Source: CAIOTO01 sp040389165 (GTDB lineage: Bacteria > Pseudomonadota > Alphaproteobacteria > Paracaedibacterales > CAIOTO01). From it: a stretch of 53,350 nt of DNA. The stretch covers positions 1 through 53,350 of the forward strand of contig JAZKAK010000014.1 of the NCBI GenBank assembly GCA_040389165.1. The letters run 5' to 3'. The translations under genes and the position numbers were made by a program. This document shows, piece by piece, positions 25,908 to 35,372 of the stretch. The notes below the pieces were generated by a model that did not search any database, was not told the DNA's origin, and saw nothing but the letters and a program-made list of their open reading frames with translations. Numbering within the stretch: the stretch's first letter is position 1; each line of letters opens with the position of its first letter.

Positions 25908-27845
25908 CTAATCGCCATCATTAAGGCCACGACTGACAAGTTTTAATAACTCTTCATTGATTGTAACAGCAAGACGATCACGTGCAATTTTTGTCAAAAG
26001 CGGCATGAGGTCTTGATGCGTCATCTTTTGAACGCTTGTTTTGATTTTCTCAATGGTTGATGTATCCATTGTGTCCAGCTCTGTCTTTTGTAACATCAAA
26101 ATGATAATCGTATTATTTGGTAATTCAGCATAGGTTGTTTTGCCAACAGCTACTGTAAATAGTTTTTGCAGCAATTGAGGCGTTAATGAAGCAAAGAATT
26201 TTCCAGATTCCGTATCCTTAAACTCTTTGAGTTCAAAATCGACACGGCGCACTGTGTGTGTAGGAGTTATATGGAAATTATGCTCTTTCGCGTATGCTTT
26301 TAGTGCATGTAAATCCTTTTGGTCCTTTGTTAGCTTGCCTGCAAGCTTAAATGCAGCTTCACGTTTTTGATTAAGTTCCCAATCCTTTTTTACAGTATCC
26401 TTAATCGTCGCTAAATCAGGAATGATTGATGGGGTTATTTTCTCTACACGAACAACAAATGCCAGGTTGCCAGAGACATCCGTTATTAAGCTATCTTTGC
26501 CTTCTTCAAGTGAGAATGCTTGCGCAAGAACAGGTGTTTTAAGATCGTCTTCCAATGAAGCAAGAGCATCTGTGTTTTTATCTGTTTCTCCGTTCTGATT
26601 AAAAGAGGAAAGATCGTTCACTTTTAGATTATGTTTTGCCGCTGCATCACTAAGTTTCATACCGCCAGCTAAATCATCATCAAATGAGTTGCGTAATTCT
26701 TGAAAATAATCAGGATACTTTTGCGCGCGTAGGTCTTCTTCTACTTTTGTTCGTACTTTTGAAAGTGGTTGTGTTACTGCCTGGTCAATATGTGTTACTT
26801 CATAAATGGAATATCCTGTTCCATTTTCAACAGGTTCGCTGCGAACTCCAGCTTTTAATGAGAAAACGACCGTTGAGACATTCTCTGATAGAGTTTCTTT
26901 CTCAATTAAGCCCATGTCATCGAAGGTCCCACCAGGTACATCACGTATAACGGCAGTCATAGGGCGGCCTTTTTTAAGATGCACCAAAGCAGTTGTGGCT
27001 GATGCAAGATTTGGATAAGTAACGCGTCGTACCATGCGACGTTCCGGTTGCGTATAATCTGCAAGGGCGCTTGTGTAGCGTTCATTTATTTCTTCTTCAG
27101 TAAGTTTGATGTTTTTGCTAAGAAAGCTTTGATCAAAAACAACAACTTGAACCTTGCGATACTCAGGAATGCGATATGATTCCTTCTTTTGTTCAAACAA
27201 AAGATTGATTTCTTCATCAGTAGCCTTTTTTCCAAGGTGCATTGCACTAAATGGGATAGTGACGGCTGAATAACTATGTTTTGTCGTTAAGGCATTCGTG
27301 ATTATACCAACATAATTTTTTGGCAGACTCATTGCAGATGCAAGTGTCCCAGTAATTTGTTGTTTGTATATATCTTCGCGGATTTGGTCTAGAAATCTGG
27401 GTTCACTTATGCCATTTGATCTGAGCGTCTCACGTAAAAGTGCGCCATCATAAACGCCATCTCTTTTAAAAGCAGATTGCGAGCGAATTACATCTCCGAC
27501 AAATGCATCCGAAGCTGCAAAATGCATATTTGTAAAAAACTGTGTAAGCGCTTTGTCGTTAATTAAACGTTCAAGAACCAATGTGTGTAATTGGAGTTTT
27601 TTTAATGTGGCTGGATCTATCTTGCCATCATACATTTGTTGAATGCGACTTGTTTCTTGATGGAGCATGTGTGCTAATTCTTCATAGGAAATATCAAATT
27701 TTCCAACTTTAGCAATAGGTCTATTTTCCCAATATTTTTTAACAACATCGGCGATACCCCATAAGGCAAAGCTTGCACCAAGGATGCTTAAAAATATTTT
27801 TACAATGATACCTTGAGAGCGGCCGTGAATTTTTCTTAGAAACAT
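25908..27845 (-). CDS. ppiD: Periplasmic folding chaperone / peptidyl-prolyl isomerase PpiD (SurA_N)
   Basis: The 645-residue protein is anchored by one N-terminal helix (IVKIFLSILGASFALWGIADV, about 14-34) and has a large periplasmic part. A SurA-like N-terminal chaperone domain (about 40-180, KVGKFDISYEELAHML..) leads, and parvulin-like and C-terminal chaperone regions follow (about 235-370 and beyond), with GGTFDDMGLIEKETLSENVS and GYSIYEVTHI recalling the rotamase fold. It helps outer-membrane and secreted proteins fold as they leave the Sec channel, which suits the many exported proteins in this window. Isomerase activity is not certain, because PpiD domains are often inactive. Confidence 0.88.
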   Translation of the reverse strand: MFLRKIHGRSQGIIVKIFLSILGASFALWGIADVVKKYWENRPIAKVGKFDISYEELAHMLHQETSRIQQMYDGKIDPATLKKLQLHTLVLERLINDKALTQFFTNMHFAASDAFVGDVIRSQSAFKRDGVYDGALLRETLRSNGISEPRFLDQIREDIYKQQITGTLASAMSLPKNYVGIITNALTTKHSYSAVTIPFSAMHLGKKATDEEINLLFEQKKESYRIPEYRKVQVVVFDQSFLSKNIKLTEEEINERYTSALADYTQPERRMVRRVTYPNLASATTALVHLKKGRPMTAVIRDVPGGTFDDMGLIEKETLSENVSTVVFSLKAGVRSEPVENGTGYSIYEVTHIDQAVTQPLSKVRTKVEEDLRAQKYPDYFQELRNSFDDDLAGGMKLSDAAAKHNLKVNDLSSFNQNGETDKNTDALASLEDDLKTPVLAQAFSLEEGKDSLITDVSGNLAFVVRVEKITPSIIPDLATIKDTVKKDWELNQKREAAFKLAGKLTKDQKDLHALKAYAKEHNFHITPTHTVRRVDFELKEFKDTESGKFFASLTPQLLQKLFTVAVGKTTYAELPNNTIIILMLQKTELDTMDTSTIEKIKTSVQKMTHQDLMPLLTKIARDRLAVTINEELLKLVSRGLNDGD

Positions 27846-27974
27846 AATTAATTCGTACTTTCGATGTGTTTTACTAAAAGTACGTTTAGTGTAGCGATTG
27901 TTTGGGAAAGACTCAAGGGATGATAATGAAAACTTTGGAAAAAATGTGTTTCTTGCTCTGAAATTTCAAGAAAA

Positions 27975-28050
<76 letters not shown>

Positions 28051-28263
28051 ATTATGTGATATTATTAGCAGATATTGTTTTGATTGGCAAATGTTTTTTA
28101 TGCAAATTCTTTAAAATTATTAATGATTTGTTCGATTTGTCTTAATATTTTCAACATTGCATGAGATTTTTGATAAATAGAAATACATTTTACAACTTTG
28201 ACTTTTTATAAGTGTCAATTTTTGATAGCATGAATAATATGCATTTAATTTTCGAAAAATCAC

Positions 28264-28785
28264 GTGGATAGCTTTGAACTGAATAAAATTATGGCTGCCG
28301 TCTTGGTAGCATTGCTAGCAATGAAGGTTTTTGATATTGCTGGCTCTGCTTTGGTTAATCCCGTCACAAAGCTTTCTAAAAATGTATTGGTTGTCGCGGT
28401 AACAGAAGGATCAGGTGGGGCTGAGCACGAGATAAAAGAAAAAGAGTTATCACTCATTGCACCATTGCTGGCAACGGCAAATGCTGAGAATGGTGAAAAG
28501 ACATTTAAGAAATGCATGCAATGCCACGTAATTGAAAAAGATAAAGCGCATGGTATTGGACCTAATCTATGGGGAGTCGTGGGCCGTGCAATCGCATCAA
28601 CGGTAGATTACGCATATTCAAGTGCTATGAAAGAAAAGGCGCCAGCTGTGTGGGATGTGGAATCACTTAATCATTTTATTCATAATCCGCGGAAATTTGC
28701 AAAAGGTACAAAAATGACATTCATGGGCATCGAGACAGATCAGGAACGTGCCGATCTTATTGCGTATTTGCAAAAGCACGATTAA
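28264..28785 (+). CDS. cycM: Membrane-anchored cytochrome c (CycM type)
   Basis: The 173-residue class I c-type cytochrome has a GTG start at 28264. A hydrophobic N-terminal segment (MAAVLVALLAMKVFDIAGSAL, about 10-30) serves as an uncleaved anchor. A linker follows, then the haem domain with CMQCH (about 84-88), GIGPNLWGVVGR (about 97-108) and a distal Met in KGTKMTFMGI. Anchored CycM (c552) carries electrons from the bc1 complex to the aa3 oxidase in alphaproteobacteria, so it pairs functionally with CtaE above. It stands alone, with an AT-rich ~210-nt region upstream that must hold its promoter. Confidence 0.93.
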   Translation: MDSFELNKIMAAVLVALLAMKVFDIAGSALVNPVTKLSKNVLVVAVTEGSGGAEHEIKEKELSLIAPLLATANAENGEKTFKKCMQCHVIEKDKAHGIGPNLWGVVGRAIASTVDYAYSSAMKEKAPAVWDVESLNHFIHNPRKFAKGTKMTFMGIETDQERADLIAYLQKHD

Positions 28786-28821
28786 TTGTATTAATTCTTT
28801 TATCGTGAAGTGAAGTGGCGT

Positions 28822-30303
28822 CTATCTAAACGGTGGTTCGTCAAAGCCACGTAATTTACGCGAGTGTAACTGTTCTGCTCCGCCTTCACGAAGCAAGCGA
28901 ATCGCCTCGAGACCAATTTCAAGATGTTGCGTGATGCGTTGACGGTAAAAGGTGTTCGCAATCCCTTGTAGCTTGATTTCACCATGAATAGGTTTATCTG
29001 ATACGCACAGCAGCGTTCCATACGGAACACGGAAGCGAAAGCCATTGGCGGTTACCGTCGCGGATTCCATATCGACCGCGATGGCTCGGCTTTGTCTGAA
29101 TCGTTCGTAAAACTCACGTGACTGTAATTCCCAATTGCGATTATCCGTGGTTAATACCGTGCCTGTGCGCATATGCGATTTAAGTTCTTCTGAATTCTCA
29201 TGCGTGACATTTAGAACTGCTTTTTGCAGGGCAACTTGGACTTCTGCTAAGGCTGGCACGGGAATCCAAAGTGGTAAATCTTGATCGAGGACATGATCTT
29301 CACGTACGTAGCCGTGAGCCAGTACATAGTCGCCAAGATTCTGCGTTGATCTTAATCCTGCGCAGTGTCCGAGCATAAGCCAGCAATGTGGTCTTAAAAC
29401 AGCGAGGTGATCCGTAATTGTTTTAGCGTTGCTGGGACCAACTCCTATATTAATAAAGGTTATACCTTGCCCATCAGCACGTTTTAAATGATAGGCAGGC
29501 ATTTGTGGTAGATTTGCTGGTTTTGGACATGAATCAAGCGTTGGATTGTTACGTGTGAGATGAAGGCCTCCGGGCCCCACAAAATAAGTATACTCAGTGT
29601 CCTCTTTCAAAAGCTCATTAATGCTGAAGTCGATAAACGCATCGATGTAACGTTGATAGTTCGTCAGTAAAATAAAATTCTGAAAATGTGAAACGTCTGT
29701 CCCTGTATAATGTTGCAGGCGATGCAGCGAAAAATCAACGCGTTCGCCAGTAAAGAGTGAGACAGGGCGTATATAAGTGCTGGGCGCTGTACAATTAGGG
29801 CCATTATCATCGATGCGTGAGAGATTGGGGAGAACAAATGCATTCTTTACCTGCCACAATTGATCGCTTGCTAAGTCTGATGGTGAGTGCTCAACAGCGA
29901 AGGGAAGGGGAATGGCCCATGAACTTCGTCCAATGATAACGGCTACGTTATGACGCTCGAGGATAAGTTGAATTTGTTCACGGTAATATTCGTGAAAAAG
30001 ATCCGGCCTTGTTAATGTGCCGCCGTAAAGCCCTGGCTCTGTAACGACGCCATAGCTTGCAGCGGGATAATTATAGAGATCTTTATTTTCAATATGGAAG
30101 CCAATGTATGGATAACACCCAGACGCGATATTAATGGCATCGGGGTGACCATCAATTGCTTTAAGAAAGGCATCTTGTATCGTAGACACACTCTCTGCAT
30201 AGATTTTCTGTATATAGGCAATTGCTTTGTCAGCGTCTGTAAACGACTGCGCTTCATGAATAGGAAAGTCAGTTGTAAAATCATGTGGAATACTGTGTGA
30301 CAT
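28822..30303 (-). CDS. amn: AMP nucleosidase
   Basis: The 493-residue enzyme hydrolyses AMP to adenine and ribose 5-phosphate, adjusting the adenylate pool. An N-terminal AMP nucleosidase-specific domain (about 1-190) precedes a purine nucleoside phosphorylase fold. The latter shows ITFINIGVGPSNAKTITDHLAVLRPHCWLMLGHCAG (about 279-315), the LGDYVLAHGYVREDHVLD block, and the ligand Glu in VDMESATVTANGF. Length is typical. The ATG abuts the stop of ftsY (TAA-ATG), making it the last gene of an mtaB-ftsY-amn operon. That combination is not functionally obvious. Confidence 0.93.
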   Translation of the reverse strand: MSHSIPHDFTTDFPIHEAQSFTDADKAIAYIQKIYAESVSTIQDAFLKAIDGHPDAINIASGCYPYIGFHIENKDLYNYPAASYGVVTEPGLYGGTLTRPDLFHEYYREQIQLILERHNVAVIIGRSSWAIPLPFAVEHSPSDLASDQLWQVKNAFVLPNLSRIDDNGPNCTAPSTYIRPVSLFTGERVDFSLHRLQHYTGTDVSHFQNFILLTNYQRYIDAFIDFSINELLKEDTEYTYFVGPGGLHLTRNNPTLDSCPKPANLPQMPAYHLKRADGQGITFINIGVGPSNAKTITDHLAVLRPHCWLMLGHCAGLRSTQNLGDYVLAHGYVREDHVLDQDLPLWIPVPALAEVQVALQKAVLNVTHENSEELKSHMRTGTVLTTDNRNWELQSREFYERFRQSRAIAVDMESATVTANGFRFRVPYGTLLCVSDKPIHGEIKLQGIANTFYRQRITQHLEIGLEAIRLLREGGAEQLHSRKLRGFDEPPFR

Positions 30304-31227
30304 TTAAGAATCCTCTAGCCCGACGAGCGCATGTGCAAACTGTTTTGCTGAAAATGGTTGTAGATCGTCAAAAGATTCACCAACACCAAGTCCATAAATA
30401 GGCAAGCCGTATTTGACAGCAAGCCCGACAACAACGCCGCCTTTTGCCGTGCCATCCAATTTTGTGATGATTAATCCTGTGATATTCGCCGCTTTTTGAA
30501 AAACGTCGACTTGGTTAATAGCGTTTTGTCCAGTCGTTGCGTCCAAAACCAAAATGACATGATGTGGTGCATCAGGAATAATTTTCTTTAGGACACGCTG
30601 GATCTTTGAAAGTTCATCCATTAAATGATCTTTGTTATGAAGTCGTCCTGCTGTGTCTATTATTAAGATGTTGGCGCCTGATTTGCTGGCTTTTTGAATA
30701 GCCTCAAAAGCAAGGCCTGACGCATCATGCCCTTGTTGACTTGTGTGAAGTGGAATCTTGAGGCGATCTGCCCATACTTGCAATTGTTCAATTGCTGCCG
30801 CTCTGAATGTATCACACGCAGCCAATTCAATCGTATAGCCTTGATCTTTCCATTGCTTAGCAAGTTTGCTTATAGTTGTTGTTTTTCCACTACCGTTAAC
30901 ACCGACCATTAAGACAACATTAAGACTCGTCTTAGAGAGCGTCATTGATTGAGCAACGGGTTCAAGTTTAGTTTCGATATAGTTTGCGAGAAGCGTAAGG
31001 ACTTCATCAGATGTAGTGTCAGGGGATAGTTTTTGATCGTTTAGGTGCGCTCGCAGCATGGCTGCTGTCGTTACCCCCATATCAGCAGATATGAGAATTT
31101 CTTCAATTTCATCCAATAAGGAAACATCAAGTTTTCTGTTGATAAAGACTTCACGTATTTTTGATCCAACTTGTTGAGTAGATCTCTTCAGTCCTGATTT
31201 TAAGCGTTGCCACCATGTGGTTGTCAA
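30304..31227 (-). CDS. ftsY: Signal recognition particle receptor FtsY
   Basis: The 307-residue GTPase docks ribosome-nascent chain-SRP complexes at the membrane and partners Ffh (37166-38515). It carries only the short N domain (about 1-90) and the G domain; the long acidic A domain of E. coli FtsY is missing, as is common in alphaproteobacteria. Motifs are G1 GVNGSGKTTT, DTFRAAAIEQL, DTAGRLHNKDHLMDEL, TKLDGTAKGG and GLGVGESFDDLQPF. It overlaps mtaB upstream by 4 nt (ATGA) and abuts amn. Confidence 0.97.
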   Translation of the reverse strand: MTTTWWQRLKSGLKRSTQQVGSKIREVFINRKLDVSLLDEIEEILISADMGVTTAAMLRAHLNDQKLSPDTTSDEVLTLLANYIETKLEPVAQSMTLSKTSLNVVLMVGVNGSGKTTTISKLAKQWKDQGYTIELAACDTFRAAAIEQLQVWADRLKIPLHTSQQGHDASGLAFEAIQKASKSGANILIIDTAGRLHNKDHLMDELSKIQRVLKKIIPDAPHHVILVLDATTGQNAINQVDVFQKAANITGLIITKLDGTAKGGVVVGLAVKYGLPIYGLGVGESFDDLQPFSAKQFAHALVGLEDS

Positions 31228-32552
31228 AGAAGTGCCCCTGAAAGATGTGTTAATTTATTTTCTTGGATTTTAACACGGATTATGGGGGGGATGGAAAGCC
31301 CTATTGGTACATTTTTAATAATAACTGAGGCAAAATGATCAGTTTTTCCTTTGATTGTATTATTTTCTAAGGATTCAACCAAAATAGTAGCTTCCTTCCC
31401 GACGAGTGTATCATAAAAACGCTGCTCAGCTTGCTCGCCTTTTTGACGTAAACGAGAAGCGCGTTCTTTGATTACGGGACCATGAAGCTGCGGCATACGG
31501 CTTGCTGGCGTGCCAGGGCGCGGCGAATAAGGAAATACATGTAGATAGGTCAAATCACACTCATCAACAATACGCAGGCTATTTTCAAACATTTCTTCTG
31601 TTTCTGTTGGAAAGCCTGCAATAAGGTCTGCACCAAAAGCGACATCAGGACGTAGAATGCGGGCTTTTTTACAAAATTCAATCGCATCTTCACGAAGATG
31701 ACGTCGTTTCATCCGCTTTAGTATGAGATTGTCACCCGCCTGCAAACTTATATGTAGGTGTGGCATGAGCCTTGGTTCGGATGCGATGAGTTGCCATAAG
31801 TCATCATCAATTTCGACGGGGTCTAAAGATGACAAGCGAAGTCTTTGTAAATCAGGCACAAGAGCAAGTACGCGGCTGATCATTTGACCAAGCGTAGGCG
31901 TGCCAGGTAAATCTTCACCATAAGCGGTTATATCAACGCCCGTAAAAGCAATCTCATGATATCCCGAGGCAACAAGCGTGCGGAGTTGTTCGACGATCTC
32001 GCCAATAGCAACACTGCGCGAATTTCCGCGACCAAAAGGAATAATGCAGAATGTACAGCGGTGGTTGCATCCGTTTTGCACCTGCACAAATGCACGTGCT
32101 TTGCCGTCAAAACCGGAAACTAAATGTAATGCTGTCTCGGTGACGGACATGATGTCATTGACCGTTAAACGTTCATGACCTGGTGCCTTTAGATTTGTGT
32201 AGGTATCAATTTTCATTTTATCGTCGTTACCAATAACAGCATCGACTTCTGTCATTTTGGTGTATGACCCAGCATTTGTTTGGGCGGAGCAGCCAGTAAC
32301 AATGATCTTAGCATTTGGATGTTCACGGCGAAGTTTTCGAATGGTTTGTCGTGCTTGTCGTTCGGCCTCTGCTGTGACGGCGCATGTATTTATGATAATA
32401 GCGTTTTCTAGCCCAGCAGCCTTCGTGAGTGATTTTATAACTTCGGATTCATAGGTGTTTAAGCGACAACCAAAAGTAACAAGTTTTGGTTCAAGTGGCG
32501 AAGATGGCGTTGTTATTGTGATGGGTAAAGTCGATTCTGCCGTCGATGTCAT
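31224..32552 (-). CDS. mtaB: tRNA t6A37 methylthiotransferase MtaB
   Basis: This radical-SAM methylthiotransferase adds a 2-methylthio group to t6A37 of ANN-decoding tRNAs. The 442 residues contain the N-terminal MTTase domain with three cluster Cys (FGCRLNTYESE, NTCAVTAEA, VTGCSAQ), the radical SAM motif CNHRCTFC (about 161-168), GFPTETEEMF, and a C-terminal region (about 380-440) in the place of the TRAM domain. GCRLNTYE and CNHRCTFC fit MtaB rather than MiaB or RimO. It heads the mtaB-ftsY-amn operon, just downstream of tRNA-Phe. Confidence 0.93.
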   Translation of the reverse strand: MTSTAESTLPITITTPSSPLEPKLVTFGCRLNTYESEVIKSLTKAAGLENAIIINTCAVTAEAERQARQTIRKLRREHPNAKIIVTGCSAQTNAGSYTKMTEVDAVIGNDDKMKIDTYTNLKAPGHERLTVNDIMSVTETALHLVSGFDGKARAFVQVQNGCNHRCTFCIIPFGRGNSRSVAIGEIVEQLRTLVASGYHEIAFTGVDITAYGEDLPGTPTLGQMISRVLALVPDLQRLRLSSLDPVEIDDDLWQLIASEPRLMPHLHISLQAGDNLILKRMKRRHLREDAIEFCKKARILRPDVAFGADLIAGFPTETEEMFENSLRIVDECDLTYLHVFPYSPRPGTPASRMPQLHGPVIKERASRLRQKGEQAEQRFYDTLVGKEATILVESLENNTIKGKTDHFASVIIKNVPIGLSIPPIIRVKIQENKLTHLSGALL

Positions 32553-32602
32553 CGCAAGACGTCTTTCTTATTTGTATGAGCACGATTTAAATGGAGAATA
32601 AA

Positions 32603-32678
32603 TGGTGCCCGAAGCCGGATTCGAACCAGCGACACAGGGATTTTCAATCCCTTGCTCTACCAACTGAGCTATTCGGGC
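32603..32678 (-). tRNA. tRNA-Phe (GAA)
   Basis: On the minus strand acceptor GCCCGAA (from 32678) pairs with TTCGGGC, then discriminator A and an encoded CCA (32605-32603). The anticodon loop TTGAAAA carries GAA, and the T arm is CTGGTTCGAATCCGG. Confidence 0.97.
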
Positions 32679-32786
32679 ACGTCACTAACGACGTTTTTAT
32701 GAATACCGCTTTTTAAGACGTTTGTCCAGAGAAAAATATCGGATGAGTTTATAATTCAATGATTTTTAATGTGATAACGGGATGCT

Positions 32787-33785
32787 TCATACAGTTGTAT
32801 TGGCGTATTTTCTGTCCTCAACGCGTACGTCAACCATACTTCCAGCAGCACGTTTGAAATAAAGACCGCCAAGCGTCACACCTTTGAAATTAGCGTGCAT
32901 GAGTGTTAGGCAGGCACGATCAATTAAATCATCGGATGGTGCATAGTCAGCTTGAGCTAATTGTTTTAGCACATAACCAAGAAGACGGCGTTGTAGCACG
33001 CTATGTTGTGCTTTAAATGCATCTAGGGGAAAGTGCGTCACTGTGTGTACGTTGAAAAATGCTGCCACACTTTCATCTAAAAAATCATCGATCGATTGTA
33101 ATTTTTGAATACTCGCTGCAAGGGCGCCTGGGGTTAATATTTGATGTGCATACAGGTCAGCTAGATGCTTTCTAAGACGCACACGTTCGAATTTATCATT
33201 TTCATTGCTGGGGTCTTCACGCCACGTGCAGGCGCATGCATTAAGGGTGGCAATTAAGCGTTTTTTAGGCACCTTCAATAGGGGGCGCAATAATATACCA
33301 AAAGGCATAATTCGACGTGTACGCATCGATGACAAGCCTTTTAAGCCTGATCTATGGGCAAGACGCATGAAAAAGGTTTCGATTTGATCGTCTTGATGGT
33401 GAGCCGTTAAAAGAGATTCGATTTTGTTGCCTAGGCACCATTTCCCGAGTAAATCATAGCGCGCAGCGCGTGCGCGCTCTTGAATTTTTGTAGTTAATGG
33501 GCATATGTGCTTCCACGTCAGAATTTCGTGGTTAATGCCTCTTTTTGTCAGTGTATCATGCACCCAAGATGCTTCTTCTGTTGAATTATGGCGAAGCCCA
33601 TGATCAACCGTAAGCGCTATCATTGTTAGGCCGTGCTGCCTGGCGTAGTTATGGGCTAATAAGGCAAGTGCCAGGCTATCCGCGCCGCCTGAAACAGCTA
33701 CAGCAAATGCTGAGTTTAATAAAAGAGGAGCCATAAGCCCCTCAAATTCTGGATCTGTTAAAGGTGCGCCGTCAGTTAAAGTCAT
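32787..33785 (-). CDS. tilS: tRNA(Ile)-lysidine synthetase TilS
   Basis: TilS converts C34 of tRNA-Ile(CAU) to lysidine so that it reads AUA. The 332-residue protein has the PP-loop SGGADSLALALL (about 35-46), a VDHGLRHNSTEEA block, LLTAHHQDDQIETFFMRLAHRSGLKGL and REDPSNENDKFERVRLRKHL. It is shorter than E. coli TilS (432 residues) and seems to lack most of the C-terminal tRNA-binding domain, as in some compact alphaproteobacteria. It starts 4 nt after the trxB stop codon, so it is last in grxC-trxB-tilS. Confidence 0.93.
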   Translation of the reverse strand: MTLTDGAPLTDPEFEGLMAPLLLNSAFAVAVSGGADSLALALLAHNYARQHGLTMIALTVDHGLRHNSTEEASWVHDTLTKRGINHEILTWKHICPLTTKIQERARAARYDLLGKWCLGNKIESLLTAHHQDDQIETFFMRLAHRSGLKGLSSMRTRRIMPFGILLRPLLKVPKKRLIATLNACACTWREDPSNENDKFERVRLRKHLADLYAHQILTPGALAASIQKLQSIDDFLDESVAAFFNVHTVTHFPLDAFKAQHSVLQRRLLGYVLKQLAQADYAPSDDLIDRACLTLMHANFKGVTLGGLYFKRAAGSMVDVRVEDRKYANTTV

Positions 33786-33789
33786 TGTG

Positions 33790-34755
33790 TTACTGATGGC
33801 TTAAAAAACGTTCAGCTTCAAGAGCAGCCATGCAGCCTTGACCTGCTGCTGTTACTGCTTGACGGAAAACTTTATCTTGCACATCACCTGCAGCAAATAC
33901 ACCGCGCACAGAGGTTTCTGTACTATTCGGTTTGGTCACAATATAACCTTCTGAATCTAATGCAAGTTTTCCTTTAAATAATGTGCTTGCGGGATCATGT
34001 CCTATTGCGACAAAAATACCATCAACATCAAGCCTTTTAACTTCATTTGTAACCGTATCGTTTAGCATTAGATGGGTTACTGTTAAAGGACCTTCGCTGC
34101 CGCATATTTCCTTAACATCTGCATTCCAAATAACTGATATTTTTGGATTGGCAAAAAGCCGATCTTGCGCGATTTGTTCAGCACGAAGACGATCGCGTCT
34201 ATGGATAAGCGTGACATGTTCAGCGTGATTTGTTAAGTAAATAGCTTCTTCTACGGCAGAATTACCGCCGCCAACAATAGCGACTCGTTTGCCACGAAAG
34301 AAAAATCCATCACACGTCGCGCACGCCGAAACACCATACCCACGAAATTTGGTTTCTGATTCCAGGCCTAGCCAGCGTGCTTTAGCGCCGGTGGCAATAA
34401 TAACGGTATCAGCAACGATTACATAACCATCTTCTGTTTTTGCTTGAAAGGGATACACTGAAAAATCAACATCCGTAATTGTATCTTCAATCATGTGTGT
34501 ACCCACATGTTTGGCTTGTTCGCGCATTTCATCCATTAGAAAGGGACCTTGGATAACTTGGCTGAAACCTGGATAATTTTCCACATCTGTCGTGATCATG
34601 AGCTGCCCACCAGGTTGAATGCCTAATGCTTGCACAGGTTTCATGCTTGCGCGCGCAGCATAGATAGCCGCTGTATATCCTGCAGGCCCGCCACCTATGA
34701 TGAGTGTTTTTGTGTGAATTAAATTTTGTTGTGGTAAGTTTTCTGAACTAAGCAT
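33790..34755 (-). CDS. trxB: Thioredoxin-disulfide reductase
   Basis: The 321-residue FAD flavoenzyme transfers electrons from NADPH to thioredoxin. Motifs are the FAD-binding GGGPAGYTAAIYAARA (about 21-36), the redox-active CATC (near 142-145), the NADPH-binding GGGNSAVEEAIYL (near 161-173), and GVFAAGDVQDKVFRQAVTAAGQG near the C-terminus. It overlaps grxC by 8 nt, so both redox genes are translated from one transcript with tilS. Confidence 0.97.
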   Translation of the reverse strand: MLSSENLPQQNLIHTKTLIIGGGPAGYTAAIYAARASMKPVQALGIQPGGQLMITTDVENYPGFSQVIQGPFLMDEMREQAKHVGTHMIEDTITDVDFSVYPFQAKTEDGYVIVADTVIIATGAKARWLGLESETKFRGYGVSACATCDGFFFRGKRVAIVGGGNSAVEEAIYLTNHAEHVTLIHRRDRLRAEQIAQDRLFANPKISVIWNADVKEICGSEGPLTVTHLMLNDTVTNEVKRLDVDGIFVAIGHDPASTLFKGKLALDSEGYIVTKPNSTETSVRGVFAAGDVQDKVFRQAVTAAGQGCMAALEAERFLSHQ

Positions 34756-35017
34756 GTGAAAGACCCTTCAACAAATCGTCTAATTTACCTGCAGCTTCAA
34801 GCGCATAAAGGTCGTCACAGCCCCCAATATGCTGATCATTAATGAAAATTTGAGGAACAGTCTGGCGACCATTCGCACGCTTAATCATAGAATCACGAAG
34901 TTCACTGTCTTGAGAGATATCAATTTCAGTGTAAGTTGCGCCTTTTTTGGTTAATAAATTCTTTGCGCGTACGCAGTATGGACAAACTGTTTTTGAATAA
35001 ATTTCAATCTTTTGCAT
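34748..35017 (-). CDS. grxC: Glutaredoxin 3
   Basis: The ATG at 35017 is preceded by AGGAAT at a good distance and gives an 89-residue protein of normal glutaredoxin length. It begins MQKIEIYSKTVCPYC, with the dithiol active site CPYC at about 12-15 and the cis-Pro/GSH site TVPQIFINDQHIGGCDDL near 52-69. The open frame continues upstream to 35185 with hydrophobic codons, but I regard that extension as chance. It reduces disulfides and ribonucleotide reductase using glutathione. Confidence 0.92.
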   Translation of the reverse strand: MQKIEIYSKTVCPYCVRAKNLLTKKGATYTEIDISQDSELRDSMIKRANGRQTVPQIFINDQHIGGCDDLYALEAAGKLDDLLKGLSHA

Positions 35018-35372
35018 AGTATATTCCTGTTGGATCGACTGTTGGTTGAAATATACGTATCCACCCCAAATTATGAGCACAGGCAAAATAATTCGAACAT
35101 TAAGGCATAATCGAACAATACCAATAATTCCTAATAACGGCAAATGCAGAACTTGAGATGAAGAAAACGTAAGGCATGATAGCATGAAAATTATATCCGT
35201 GACTCCATGAAAATGGGATATGAACTTTGTTTTCTTTGTCGAATTAAGCGGAATCTTTTTAGAATGATGTTCTTGCCGCTAAATTCACTAGGGTTATCTG
35301 CTAGCAAAAAACATTAAAAAACGTTACGCTCAGCTATTATACTTCATTGATTAATACGAGAAGATTGCAGAT

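Noticed and set aside
34748..35185. N-terminally extended glutaredoxin with a membrane segment
   Set aside because: The open frame upstream of 35017 encodes hydrophobic residues, but a good ribosome site and a normal glutaredoxin length support the ATG at 35017.
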